Positions 26,258 through 34,066 of a stretch of DNA of 64,000 nt are shown one piece after another. The stretch is from Bacteroidota bacterium (GTDB lineage: Bacteria > Bacteroidota > Bacteroidia > AKYH767-A > 2013-40CM-41-45): assembly GCA_016713765.1 (NCBI GenBank), contig JADJON010000001.1, forward strand, positions 2,356,001 to 2,420,000, read 5' to 3'. Under the pieces are notes generated by a model. The model searched no databases, was not told the origin of the DNA, and worked only from the letters and a program-made list of their open reading frames with translations. Within the stretch, counting starts at the first letter, position 1. Each line of letters opens with the position of its first letter. A program made the translations under genes and the position numbers.

Positions 26258-26491
26258 TCAGATCTTACCCTTCTTGATAGCTTTTTCGATTGCCGGACCG
26301 ATGCCCATCTTATCGATGGTACGCAATGCGGAAGTAGAAACTTTTAAGGTGATCCACTCACCCATTTCCGGCACGTAGAAACGCTTCACTTGCAGGTTCG
26401 GGTTGAATTTACGCTTCGACTTCTTGTTGGAGAAGGAAACATGGTGGCCGCCCATCGCGCGCTTTCCGGTCAGATCACAAATCCGTGCCAT
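26258..26491 (-). CDS. rpmB: 50S ribosomal protein L28
   Basis: 77 residues: MARICDLTGKRAMGGHHVSF, then SKRKFNPNLQVKRFYVPE and WITLKVSTSALRTIDKMG, the canonical L28 sequence that binds near the exit site of the 50S subunit. The single Cys in CDLTGK is the remnant of the usual zinc site. It has its own complete promoter (26515-26544) and a hairpin behind it. Confidence 0.97.
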   Translation of the reverse strand: MARICDLTGKRAMGGHHVSFSNKKSKRKFNPNLQVKRFYVPEMGEWITLKVSTSALRTIDKMGIGPAIEKAIKKGKI

Positions 26492-26514
26492 GATAGTTGA
26501 ATTTTTAAGGAGTG

Positions 26515-26544
26515 CAAAGATACACTTCTTTGGGATTATTGCAA
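26515..26544 (-). promoter_or_regulatory. rpmB promoter (TTG-N19-TATCTTTG)
   Basis: TTG (26544-26542) and TATCTTTG (26522-26515) on the minus strand, 19 bases apart; same -7 box and spacing as the rpmG promoter. The ATG follows after 23 bases. Confidence 0.82.
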
Positions 26545-26657
26545 AATGAAAGGTGGATTTTCAGCGCGTTTTCAACAGGTTTTTTTCACAATCGCCGAGA
26601 CTTCAATCAACTGCTCGGTATTTACAAACGCTTGATTTACATATATTTATATAAAAT

Positions 26658-27914
26658 TCAATTTTCCGGTTCAGGTTCTGCTAACAGGATCCTTCGAGTC
26701 ATGGCGAGCGCGTGTTGGGCTGCTTCCCGGATGACCCGTTCACGGAATTGCCCTAATTGAAATATCTTCGACAAAGTCCCAGCCGGACTGCTCACGGCAA
26801 TCCAGACGGTTCCGACCGGTTTCTCTTCCGTTCCCCCGCTTGGGCCTGCTATTCCGGAAATGGCAATGCCCAACTCCGTTCCCATCAGCTTCCTCACATT
26901 TTCCGCCATGACCCGCACAACCGGTTCGCTGACTGCACCTACTTCATCGAAAAGCTTGGGATCGACACCAAGCAGGCTCGTTTTTACCGCGTTATCGTAG
27001 GCAATAACAGAGCCCATGTAATAATCCGAACTACCGGGTACCAGGGTCAAGCGATGCGACAGGTACCCGCCTGTACAGCTTTCTGCAGTGGCGACTTTCC
27101 ATCCTTTGGCTCTGAATAAGGCGCCGACAACTCCTTCCATGGTTTCTTCTTCATAGCCATATATATATCTGTTTGCCAATCTTTTTAGTCCTGCTACCTG
27201 AATATCTAATTCAGCATTAATTTCCGCTTCCGACTTTCCCGAAGCGGTCAGTCGGAGTCGTACCCGACCATCTGCCGGGAGGTAAGCCAGACGGATATGT
27301 GGAGGCAATGCATCCTCCCAGGGTTCCAGCAGATCAGACAACATGGACTCGCCGATACCCTGGGTAAGGATGGTCCGATGGATGACGGGAGGAAGCATGA
27401 ACCGTTGGCGCAGTTGCGGGATCACTGCCTGCTCCATCAGGCCTTTCATCTCATGCGGAACTCCTGGCAGGGAGACATAGATCCTGCCGTGTTCCTCGAA
27501 CCACATCCCGGGGGCGGTTCCCAGCGGATTGAGCAATGCGGTAGCGTTTTCCGGTACTTCCGCCTGCCGGCGGTTCAATTCGGTCACTTCCCTTCCACGG
27601 GCCCGAAAGATGCGTTCGACATTCGCAAGAGAAGGGCCATCCAAGCGCATACCGGCCTTGAAGAATTTGGCAAGGGTCTTTTTGGTGATATCGTCTTTGG
27701 TCGGACCTAGACCACCGGTGATCAGGATGATGCCCGACCGCTGCCCGGCCTCGTCGAGCGCCTTGAGGATGTGCTCCTCGTTATCGCTTACAGAAGTGAT
27801 CTGTTTGATCCGGACCCCGATCTCGTTCAGTCGTTGACCGATCCAGGCACTGTTAGTGTCGACGACTTGCCCGATCAGGAGCTCATCGCCGATGGTGATG
27901 ATTTCGGCTAGCAT
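26658..27914 (-). CDS. cinA: CinA family nicotinamide-nucleotide amidase / competence-damage protein
   Basis: 418 residues from MLAEIITIGDELLIGQVVDT; nineteen upstream in-frame codons are not conserved. The N-terminal domain has the molybdopterin-binding-like COG1058 fold (ITGGLGPTKDDITKKTLAKF; probable ADP-ribose pyrophosphatase in some relatives), the C-terminal domain (about residues 260-415) is the PncC amidase with AESCTGGYLSHRLT and GIAGPSGGTEEKPVGTVW. PncC deamidates NMN to nicotinate mononucleotide in NAD recycling. It lies upstream of rpmB on the same strand and divergent from the sigma-factor gene. Its -7 box is nearly at the start codon. Confidence 0.94.
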   Translation of the reverse strand: MLAEIITIGDELLIGQVVDTNSAWIGQRLNEIGVRIKQITSVSDNEEHILKALDEAGQRSGIILITGGLGPTKDDITKKTLAKFFKAGMRLDGPSLANVERIFRARGREVTELNRRQAEVPENATALLNPLGTAPGMWFEEHGRIYVSLPGVPHEMKGLMEQAVIPQLRQRFMLPPVIHRTILTQGIGESMLSDLLEPWEDALPPHIRLAYLPADGRVRLRLTASGKSEAEINAELDIQVAGLKRLANRYIYGYEEETMEGVVGALFRAKGWKVATAESCTGGYLSHRLTLVPGSSDYYMGSVIAYDNAVKTSLLGVDPKLFDEVGAVSEPVVRVMAENVRKLMGTELGIAISGIAGPSGGTEEKPVGTVWIAVSSPAGTLSKIFQLGQFRERVIREAAQHALAMTRRILLAEPEPEN

Positions 27915-27923
27915 AGGTGCTGT

Positions 27924-27931
27924 CAAAGGTA
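27924..27931 (-). promoter_or_regulatory. Candidate -7 element of the cinA promoter
   Basis: TACCTTTG on the minus strand, an exact TAnnTTTG match, with only nine bases between it and the cinA ATG; implies a transcript with a very short or no leader. No -33 TTG at the usual distance. Confidence 0.5.
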
Positions 27932-28023
27932 AGAACAGAAAAAAGTCATGGAAGTTTGCAATATCCGGCATCCTTCGGCGTCTGCGGGATTATATGGAAC
28001 TTGCCCCTACATCCCGATCGGCG

Positions 28024-28587
28024 ATGACGCAGTCCCAGGACGAAAGCATACGAACAGCATTGCGCGAGAATGGTCGAAGGCTGCGGGACTTCATCCGTTC
28101 CCGTGTCGCTGAACCTGAAGATGCGGATGACATTTTTCAGGATGTGGTGCTTGAACTCACGTCCGCATACCGGCTGATGCAACCCATCGAAAAAATGGCC
28201 GCCTGGCTGTTCCGGGTTGCACGCAACAAGATCACTGACCGCTACCGCAGGAAAAAAAGCGTACGCCTCGAGGACTACTTTCGGTTTCCCGACCCATCCG
28301 GGGAAGAGACCCTGTTGGTCGACGAGTTGCTGAGGAGCGATACGGCGGGACCTGACGCGGAATTCGACAGAAACTTATTGCTGCAAGCCATCGAAAGCGC
28401 GCTTGACGAATTGCCTGTGGAACAGCGGGAGGTTTTCATCGCGCACGAACTGGAAGGAAAGAGCTTTCAGCAGTTGTCGGATGAATCCGGCCTTTCCATC
28501 AACACCCTTCTCGCGCGCAAGCGTTACGCTATTCTGAAACTACGGGAGCGGCTACAGGAATATTACGACGAACTCAACACACCCTAA
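28024..28587 (+). CDS. ECF-like sigma-70 family RNA polymerase sigma factor
   Basis: 187 residues from MTQSQDESIRTALREN; ATG at 27994 is an alternative giving ten more residues. Region 2 is clear (RSRVAEPEDADDIFQDVVLE with the following YRLMQPIEKMAAWLFRVARN and KITDRYRRKK -10 recognition helix); region 4 has LDELPVEQREVFIAHELEGK, SFQQLSDESGLSINTLLARK and the final basic RYAILKLRERLQ. Regions 1 and 3 are lacking, as in ECF factors, so it redirects polymerase to a small regulon. Linker between regions 2 and 4 is long (about 50 residues). The next gene, 14 bases on, codes for a small membrane protein, which may hold it in check (inference). Confidence 0.9.
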   Translation: MTQSQDESIRTALRENGRRLRDFIRSRVAEPEDADDIFQDVVLELTSAYRLMQPIEKMAAWLFRVARNKITDRYRRKKSVRLEDYFRFPDPSGEETLLVDELLRSDTAGPDAEFDRNLLLQAIESALDELPVEQREVFIAHELEGKSFQQLSDESGLSINTLLARKRYAILKLRERLQEYYDELNTP

Positions 28588-28601
28588 AAATCACTACAGA
28601 A

Positions 28602-28943
28602 ATGAAAGCGAAATGGATAATGAAAATAATGGTCGGCCTTGTGGTATTCGGGGCACTGGCCGGTTGGGTAGTGATGACCCTTTGGAATTGGCTGATACCT
28701 GCCCTCTTCACCGGGCCGGTGATCGGATTCTGGCAGGCATTGGGGATCCTCGTACTGAGTAAAATCCTCTTTGGTAGCGCTAAAGGCTGGAAAAGCGGTG
28801 GTGGTCATTGTCGCGATGGCAGTTGGAAAGAACGTTGGGAAGGCATGAGCCCGGAGGAACGTGAACGTGTGCGAAGCCTCTGGAAACAACGCTGCCGCAA
28901 ATCAACACCTCCCCCTGCACCACCAGCCGAAACTGAATCTTGA
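28602..28943 (+). CDS. Small membrane protein next to sigma factor, possible anti-sigma or sensor
   Basis: 113 residues. Two hydrophobic helices (about residues 7-27, IMVGLVVFGALAGWVVMTLW, and 40-55, FWQALGILVLSKILF) are followed by a soluble, charged tail with GGGHCRDGSWKERWEGMSPE and ERERVRSLWKQRCRK, ending in Pro/Glu. The tail has one His and two Cys that could bind metal. Sigma factors with an adjacent small membrane protein of this sort are known in Bacteroidota; whether this one binds the sigma factor is inference. It follows 14 bases after the sigma gene and is most likely co-transcribed. Confidence 0.7.
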   Translation: MKAKWIMKIMVGLVVFGALAGWVVMTLWNWLIPALFTGPVIGFWQALGILVLSKILFGSAKGWKSGGGHCRDGSWKERWEGMSPEERERVRSLWKQRCRKSTPPPAPPAETES

Positions 28944-28966
28944 GGAGAGCAGACTGACTTTGGTAC

Positions 28967-28974
28967 TAAGTTTG
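28967..28974 (+). promoter_or_regulatory. Candidate -7 element for the DUF4197 lipoprotein gene
   Basis: TAAGTTTG matches TAnnTTTG exactly and lies 24 bases before the ATG at 28999. The nearest TTG (28940-28942) is 24 bases away, slightly too far. Confidence 0.4.
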
Positions 28975-28998
28975 TTTCTTCGCCGGATAAACCGGTTT

Positions 28999-29715
28999 AT
29001 GCGAAGACTCCTTTCCCTCCTCCTCCTGGCCCTTCCGTTGGCCGGCTGTTCCCAGATCGATCTTAAAAAACTTGAAAAGAGTGTGAACGAGACCGTTCAG
29101 GGTAGTAAACCCCTGTCGGAATCGGAAGTCGTAGCCGGATTGAAGGAAGCCCTACAGGTGGGAAGCCGCAATGCCGCGGGTAGTGCCGCCAAAACCGATG
29201 GCTACTTCGGCAATAACCTGATCAAGATCCCTTTTCCTCCGGAAGCGAAATCCATGGAAACCAAGCTCCGGTCGCTTGGGATGAACAAACAAGTCGATGA
29301 CTTCATCCTGACCGTCAACCGGGCCGCTGAGGAGGCTGCCAAAGAGGCCGCACCGGTCTTTCTGGACGCGATCACGGGCATGACCGTTACGGACGGCTTC
29401 AACATCCTGCGGGGTGCTGATACGGCCGCTACGGGCTACCTGAGACAAAAAACCTCAGGTGCACTTCACACCAAATTCAAACCGATCATTCAGCGCGCGA
29501 TTGAAAAGGTCAGTGTTACCCGTTACTGGAATCCGCTCGCGACCACCTACAACAAGATACCGTTCGTAGATCCCGTCAATCCTAACCTCGAAGAATACAT
29601 CACCCAGCGGGCTCTGAACGGTTTGTTTACGCTGGTCGCACAGGAAGAAACCAAGATCCGGAGAGACCCCGCGGCCCGAGTGACCGCGCTTTTGAAGCGG
29701 GTTTTTGGAAACTGA
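28999..29715 (+). CDS. DUF4197 family lipoprotein
   Basis: 238 residues from MRRLLSLLLLALPLAGCSQ, which is a lipoprotein signal peptide with lipobox LAGC (Cys17); upstream in-frame codons would bury it. The rest fits DUF4197: GLKEALQVGSRNAAG, GYFGNNLIKIPFPPEAKSME, LGMNKQVDDFILTVNRAAEE, AITGMTVTDGFNILRGADTA, ATGYLRQKTS and a C-terminal YNKIPFVDPVNPNLEEYITQ. Function of the family is unknown; it is a predicted periplasmic lipid-anchored, mostly helical protein. It has a possible promoter of its own but could also be read from the sigma-factor gene 56 bases upstream of it. Confidence 0.9.
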   Translation: MRRLLSLLLLALPLAGCSQIDLKKLEKSVNETVQGSKPLSESEVVAGLKEALQVGSRNAAGSAAKTDGYFGNNLIKIPFPPEAKSMETKLRSLGMNKQVDDFILTVNRAAEEAAKEAAPVFLDAITGMTVTDGFNILRGADTAATGYLRQKTSGALHTKFKPIIQRAIEKVSVTRYWNPLATTYNKIPFVDPVNPNLEEYITQRALNGLFTLVAQEETKIRRDPAARVTALLKRVFGN

Positions 29716-29733
29716 TCCGGCACCTATAAACAG

Positions 29734-29765
29734 AAAGGCCATCACGACGTGATGGCCTTTCCGTT
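29734..29765. terminator. Terminator between DUF4197 gene and universal stress genes
   Basis: AAAGGCCATCAC (29734-29745) pairs perfectly with GTGATGGCCTTT (29749-29760) over a three-base loop; both strands offer T-rich tails, so it can stop transcription from both sides. Confidence 0.9.
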
Positions 29766-29779
29766 TTAGGATGTTTCGA

Positions 29780-30670
29780 TCAGTAACCGATGGAGATCTT
29801 ATCCGGATCGCCTTCATCCGGCCGGATACTCATGACCGGAATCTTGGAATGGTTGACGATCTGTTGGGCAAAATTTCCCATGAACAATCCGCCTCCCTCC
29901 TGCTCGGTCATGATCACAATCAGGTCAGCGCTACACTGGGTGGCATAATCCATGGTGATCTGAGCGGTGTTGTCGCCCTTGAAAACCTTCGTCGTATAAG
30001 GAATTTCATGTTCGGCCAGGTAATCTGCAACCTGATGGACCTTCAGTTCGAAACGACGTTGCATATCGGTGTCGCTCATGGTCATAATGCCCAGAATGTG
30101 GACGATGGAATTGTAATGACGCGCGATCTCAACGGCGTGTTTGACCTTTTGCCGGGAAGCCGGGGAATTGTCAATCGGCAGTACTATATTCTTGAAGCCG
30201 ATCTTACGGGCATGTGTCTGAACGGAAACGACGGGACATGGCGCACCGACCACGACCCGGTAAGTATTGGTGCCTACCAGGAATTCCTGGAATCCGCTTA
30301 CGCCATGGGTTCCCATTACGATCAGGTCGGCATCCGTTTCTTCCGCTACGGAGATGATCGTCTTGTAGATCTTGCCCATTTCCGTCCGGAACTGTACACC
30401 CATGCCACTATCGTGATGTAGCTTATCGGCCAGTTGCTGCAGCTTTTCCGAAGCCGAACTCTCGATTTTGGATTCGAACTCCGATTGCGACTTGCTGAAC
30501 GCGTGGCTGATGGCGGACGTGAACGAATAGGTTTCGATCACGTGGAGCAGCACGATATCCGCTTTGTGCAATTTTGCCATGAATACAGCATGTTCAAGCG
30601 CCAGGTCAGCGGTCTCGGAAAAATCGTACGGAATCAGGATCCGTTTGATTTGGAAGTTTTTTGAATGCAT
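29780..30670 (-). CDS. Universal stress protein, two UspA domains
   Basis: 296 residues, made of two UspA domains in tandem. The N-terminal domain (residues 1-150) starts KRILIPYDFSETADLALEHA and has the ATP-binding loop GTHGVSGFQEFLVGTN, which obeys the G-x2-G-x9-G-[ST] rule. The C-terminal domain (about 155-296) keeps the fold (IVLPIDNSPASRQKVKHAVE, then MTEQEGGGLFMGNFAQQIVN) but lacks a full glycine loop and likely does not bind ATP. Such proteins support survival under starvation, anoxia or other stress in the cytoplasm. It is 16 bases downstream of a second double-domain gene and belongs to the same operon. Confidence 0.93.
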   Translation of the reverse strand: MHSKNFQIKRILIPYDFSETADLALEHAVFMAKLHKADIVLLHVIETYSFTSAISHAFSKSQSEFESKIESSASEKLQQLADKLHHDSGMGVQFRTEMGKIYKTIISVAEETDADLIVMGTHGVSGFQEFLVGTNTYRVVVGAPCPVVSVQTHARKIGFKNIVLPIDNSPASRQKVKHAVEIARHYNSIVHILGIMTMSDTDMQRRFELKVHQVADYLAEHEIPYTTKVFKGDNTAQITMDYATQCSADLIVIMTEQEGGGLFMGNFAQQIVNHSKIPVMSIRPDEGDPDKISIGY

Positions 30671-30686
30671 GGCAGTGATCTACAGG

Positions 30687-31553
30687 TTAATATTCAAAAG
30701 GCGTAAGCGTGGTGTCTTTCTTTTCCTTCGGATGAACGCTGAGCACCGGAATATCCGATGAATTGATGATATCCTGTGTCGCGGAACTGATGAACATGTC
30801 GGACCAGTCCATCTCACTTTGCGTCATGACCATGATGATGTCGGCCTTGATGCGTTTGGCGTACTTCACTACCTCTTCCGCCACATCGTCGCCGTGGAGG
30901 AACTCAACGGTACAGGGGATGTTCTGCTCCAGGATATACTCGTGCACCTGATGCATCTGGCGTTTGAGCTTATTGACGATGAACTCGTCGTCGGTCGTCA
31001 GTACCGAAACCAGATCAATGGTCGAACCGAACAGCTTGGAGAATTCGATGGCATTGTGGACTTTCTCTTTGGTCTCCTTTTGCAGATCCAGGGGCAGCAC
31101 AATATGCTTACAACCCGCCCGGTGCTTCTTCCCTTTGATCGTGATCACCGGACAACTGGCTTCCCGAATAACACGCAGGGCGTTCGACCCGATGAAGCGC
31201 TTGAATCCTACACTGCCATTGGTTCCCATGATGATCAGGGAAACCTTGAGTTTCTTGACCGCTTTTTGGATCTCTTCGTAGATCTTCCCGCGGGTCACCA
31301 TGGTATTCACCTTGATACCCGCGGTTTTCGTGGTTTCCGAAGCGAGCTTATCTAATTCCTTCTGAATCTTCTTCTCCATGGACTTATCTTCCTTCTTCCC
31401 CATGAACGGAAGATGGAAGGATTCGTCGATGATATGGATGAGCGTCAAATCAGCGCGGTTGAGCCGCGCCAGGTTGTAGGATTGACCGAGAGCGATGAGG
31501 GATTGTTCGGAAAAGTCGATCGGAACCAGAATGTGGTTCTTCGGTTGGGCCAT
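30687..31553 (-). CDS. Universal stress protein, two UspA domains (second copy)
   Basis: 288 residues, again two UspA domains. It begins KNHILVPIDFSEQSLIALGQ and its N-terminal loop reads GTNGSVGFKRFIGSN, one residue shorter than the usual G-x2-G-x9-G spacing, so ATP binding is doubtful. The second domain (IVLPLDLQKETKEKVHNAIE, MTQSEMDWSDMFISSATQDI) lacks the loop. It is the first gene of the pair and carries a complete promoter (31574-31603). It shares overall order with the 296-residue neighbour, from which it presumably arose by duplication, but they are far from identical. Confidence 0.93.
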   Translation of the reverse strand: MAQPKNHILVPIDFSEQSLIALGQSYNLARLNRADLTLIHIIDESFHLPFMGKKEDKSMEKKIQKELDKLASETTKTAGIKVNTMVTRGKIYEEIQKAVKKLKVSLIIMGTNGSVGFKRFIGSNALRVIREASCPVITIKGKKHRAGCKHIVLPLDLQKETKEKVHNAIEFSKLFGSTIDLVSVLTTDDEFIVNKLKRQMHQVHEYILEQNIPCTVEFLHGDDVAEEVVKYAKRIKADIIMVMTQSEMDWSDMFISSATQDIINSSDIPVLSVHPKEKKDTTLTPFEY

Positions 31554-31573
31554 ACGAATTTTTATCTTGTGAG

Positions 31574-31603
31574 CAAAAATAACGGAAACCCTCAGATGAG
31601 CAA
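31574..31603 (-). promoter_or_regulatory. Promoter of the universal stress pair (TTG-N19-TATTTTTG)
   Basis: TTG (31603-31601) and TATTTTTG (31581-31574) on the minus strand, 19 bases apart. The -33 box overlaps the coding start of the divergent nucleoside phosphorylase gene. Confidence 0.75.
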
Positions 31604-32474
31604 AATACCCGAATCCGAACTCATTTTGAATTCAGACGGCAGTGTCTATCATCTCAACCTGCATCCGGAGGAAATTGCAGATACAGTCATCAACGTGGGT
31701 GATCCTGACCGGGTCGGTATGGTTTCGAAGTTCTTCGATTCGATCGAAGTGCGTAAACAGAAACGGGAATTCGTTACGCATACCGGAACCTATAAAAGCA
31801 AGCGAATCACCGTTTTATCTACGGGTATCGGTACAGACAATATCGATATTGTCTACAACGAACTGGACGCCCTGGTCAACATCGATCTACGAAAGCGCGA
31901 GATCCAGCCACAACTTAAGTCACTCAACCTCATCCGGATCGGGACCTCAGGCTCCCTCCAAAAAGAGATCCCGGTCGACGGATTCGTTTTTTCCAGGTTT
32001 GGTCTGGGACTGGACGGATTGCTCAACTTCTACCGATTGAAAAACGACCAGGAGGAACAGCAAATCGTGGAAGCTTTCAGGCATCATTACCCCAATGAAG
32101 GTATCCTTCCCCAATCCTACCTGGCACGCTGCTCCAACAAATTGGAGATGGCGCTTTCAGAAGGGATGTTTAAAGGGATAACTGCTTCATGCTCTGGATT
32201 TTACGCCCCTCAAGGTCGTGTGCTGCGTTATGAATTGGCCCGGCCGAATTTTATTGAAACGCTGCACAGCTTCCGCTTGGGCGAACACCGGATCACCAAC
32301 TTCGAGATGGAAACCGGGGCCATGTACGGACTGGCCAGGATACTGGGCCATCATTGTTGCTCTATCAATGCCATTGTGGCCAACCGGATCACCAATGAAC
32401 ATACCCACAAAGGGGATGAGACGATGAACCGCCTGATAGAAACGGTGCTCGACCGGATCGCTGCCGGACTATGA
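31596..32474 (+). CDS. Nucleoside phosphorylase, uridine-phosphorylase-like
   Basis: 292 residues from MSKIPESELILNSD at 31596. It belongs to the PNP/UDP phosphorylase family (PF01048): INVGDPDRVGMVSKFFD is the phosphate-binding opening, STGIGTDNIDIVYNELDAL the second block, IRIGTSGSLQKEIPVDGFVF the third, and NFEMETGAMYGLARILGH the base/ribose site with the Glu-Met-Glu triad. It would split nucleosides (probably uridine) with phosphate to base and ribose 1-phosphate for salvage. Compared with bacterial Udp it is about 40 residues longer, with an insertion after residue 140. Its end touches the stop of the next gene on the other strand with no gap. Confidence 0.88.
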   Translation: MSKIPESELILNSDGSVYHLNLHPEEIADTVINVGDPDRVGMVSKFFDSIEVRKQKREFVTHTGTYKSKRITVLSTGIGTDNIDIVYNELDALVNIDLRKREIQPQLKSLNLIRIGTSGSLQKEIPVDGFVFSRFGLGLDGLLNFYRLKNDQEEQQIVEAFRHHYPNEGILPQSYLARCSNKLEMALSEGMFKGITASCSGFYAPQGRVLRYELARPNFIETLHSFRLGEHRITNFEMETGAMYGLARILGHHCCSINAIVANRITNEHTHKGDETMNRLIETVLDRIAAGL

Positions 32475-34058
32475 TCAACGAGCTACGATAAACCGTCCTT
32501 GACGAAGCTGAGACGACTGCGACAGGCGAATCGAATAGACTCCCTGCGAGAGTTCGTTCACCGGAAGGACCAGGAAGCCAGCAGCAGGCACCATTTCCCC
32601 TTGCGAAACAAGTCGCCCCTGGCTATCCGAGATCATCCAATCCACGGGCGCGTTGGAAGCAAGTCGAATGTTTAGGAACTCATCTACCGGACTGGGGAAT
32701 GCAACCAAAGCCGCATATTGGTCATGCTCTTCAATACCGATGGAAGAGGAAACCAATTGAACATCCAGGGTGAGTAGGGAACCGTTCACCAGATTGACTC
32801 CGGTGACATCTTTTGTCTGGTAGCCCGCTCTACTGAACCGCACCGTATAAGCACCTGCATCGACAATGCCCGTCTTATACTTTCCAAGCAAATTGGTATT
32901 TCGCACCGGGCGTGTTGTTGAAAGCAATTCCACCGCCACATCGCTCAAGGGTAGTCCGGACACACTATCGGTTACGGTTCCTTCCAGGCGGGCAGCACGA
33001 ACATAGTTCGGTTCAAAGACATAGAAGATACCGGACGACATATCCGTCGCAATGATCAATCCATTGCTTAGATAAGGATCCGCGTCCCAACACAGGGAAG
33101 AACCGGTAGGGAAATTCGCAACTTCAATGAGGTTCTCCGGATCGGATGCATCGGCGATGGTGAGTTGACTTCCGTAGCTCGGATTGATCAGGTAGTCGTT
33201 GATTACCCTGACATTATGAACTTCCGCGGAGGACATCTTTTCATTGTAGAACTCATCCAACAGGGAAATGTTGCTCAGGTCGCTGACATCAAAGGCGGCC
33301 AGGGGTTCATTCGAACGTTCGTCGGTAGTGAAAAGCGTGCGTCCGTCATCACTCAGCCAACTGTTGTGGTTGAATTGACCGGGAGTCTGCTGAGTCGCGA
33401 GCAGGATGGGATTTTGCCGGTTGGTGATATCGTAGACAGAAAACAGACCATCGATAATGTCACTGGTCCAGATCGTATCGCCGCGTACATAACTGTCGTG
33501 ACAGTACCGGCTGGTCACAGCCCCCACATACGTTGGGTTCCAGGGATCACTGATGTCGGCGATGAATACACCGCGCCCAAGCGAAGAAAGGTTGTGCCCG
33601 TTCACGTACACAAAGTTTCCTGCGGTAGTGACCGTATGACCGGTCAACAATTGTCCGGCCCAAGCTCCGTCGCCTTGCCAGAACTTGTTGGGCGCACTAT
33701 CGGGCAGAAAGCGCAAATCGATGATCTGCAAACCGTTCTTGATGCCAAGTGAATCGACTCCTTCGCTGACGGCGTATGCATAATCTCCCTGCACTTTGAC
33801 TTCGTGCCAAAGGCTGCTTGCTCCCGGAAGTTGAAACAGTTGCTGCGGGCTGGACGGATCAGTAATGTCTATGATGATGATCCCCTGTGCCGCGCCTACC
33901 AATGCATAGATCTTTCCTGAACCATCCTCGTAGTGCCAACAACCGGCCAGGGTTTGTCCGGGAATCTGCAAAGTCGACCGGATACTCAGGTTTCTTTGTG
34001 CGAAGCCTGCTGTTGTCAAGGTCAGTAAGAGGATGAAGGAAAGCAAGCTTGCGCGCAT
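32475..34058 (-). CDS. Choice-of-anchor B family beta-propeller protein with T9SS sorting domain
   Basis: 527 residues. After a signal peptide (MRASLLSFILLLTLTTAGFA) comes a propeller of LVIVD-type repeats (GIIIIDITDPSSPQQLFQLP, GLQIIDLRFL, GVFIADISDPWNPTYVGAVT, GLFSVYDITNRQNPILLATQ), typical of the choice-of-anchor B family. Residues about 360-435 are a carboxypeptidase-regulatory-like domain (RLEGTVTDSVSGLPLSDVAV, then GAYTVRFSRAGYQTKDV). The end (about 445-527) is a T9SS sorting domain (LVAFPSPVDEFLNIRLA, GVYSIRLSQSSQLRQGRFIV). It is surface-exposed or released. It follows the SBBP protein by 8 bases, so they form an operon. Ligand unknown. Confidence 0.9.
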   Translation of the reverse strand: MRASLLSFILLLTLTTAGFAQRNLSIRSTLQIPGQTLAGCWHYEDGSGKIYALVGAAQGIIIIDITDPSSPQQLFQLPGASSLWHEVKVQGDYAYAVSEGVDSLGIKNGLQIIDLRFLPDSAPNKFWQGDGAWAGQLLTGHTVTTAGNFVYVNGHNLSSLGRGVFIADISDPWNPTYVGAVTSRYCHDSYVRGDTIWTSDIIDGLFSVYDITNRQNPILLATQQTPGQFNHNSWLSDDGRTLFTTDERSNEPLAAFDVSDLSNISLLDEFYNEKMSSAEVHNVRVINDYLINPSYGSQLTIADASDPENLIEVANFPTGSSLCWDADPYLSNGLIIATDMSSGIFYVFEPNYVRAARLEGTVTDSVSGLPLSDVAVELLSTTRPVRNTNLLGKYKTGIVDAGAYTVRFSRAGYQTKDVTGVNLVNGSLLTLDVQLVSSSIGIEEHDQYAALVAFPSPVDEFLNIRLASNAPVDWMISDSQGRLVSQGEMVPAAGFLVLPVNELSQGVYSIRLSQSSQLRQGRFIVAR

Positions 34059-34066
34059 GGCAGGTG

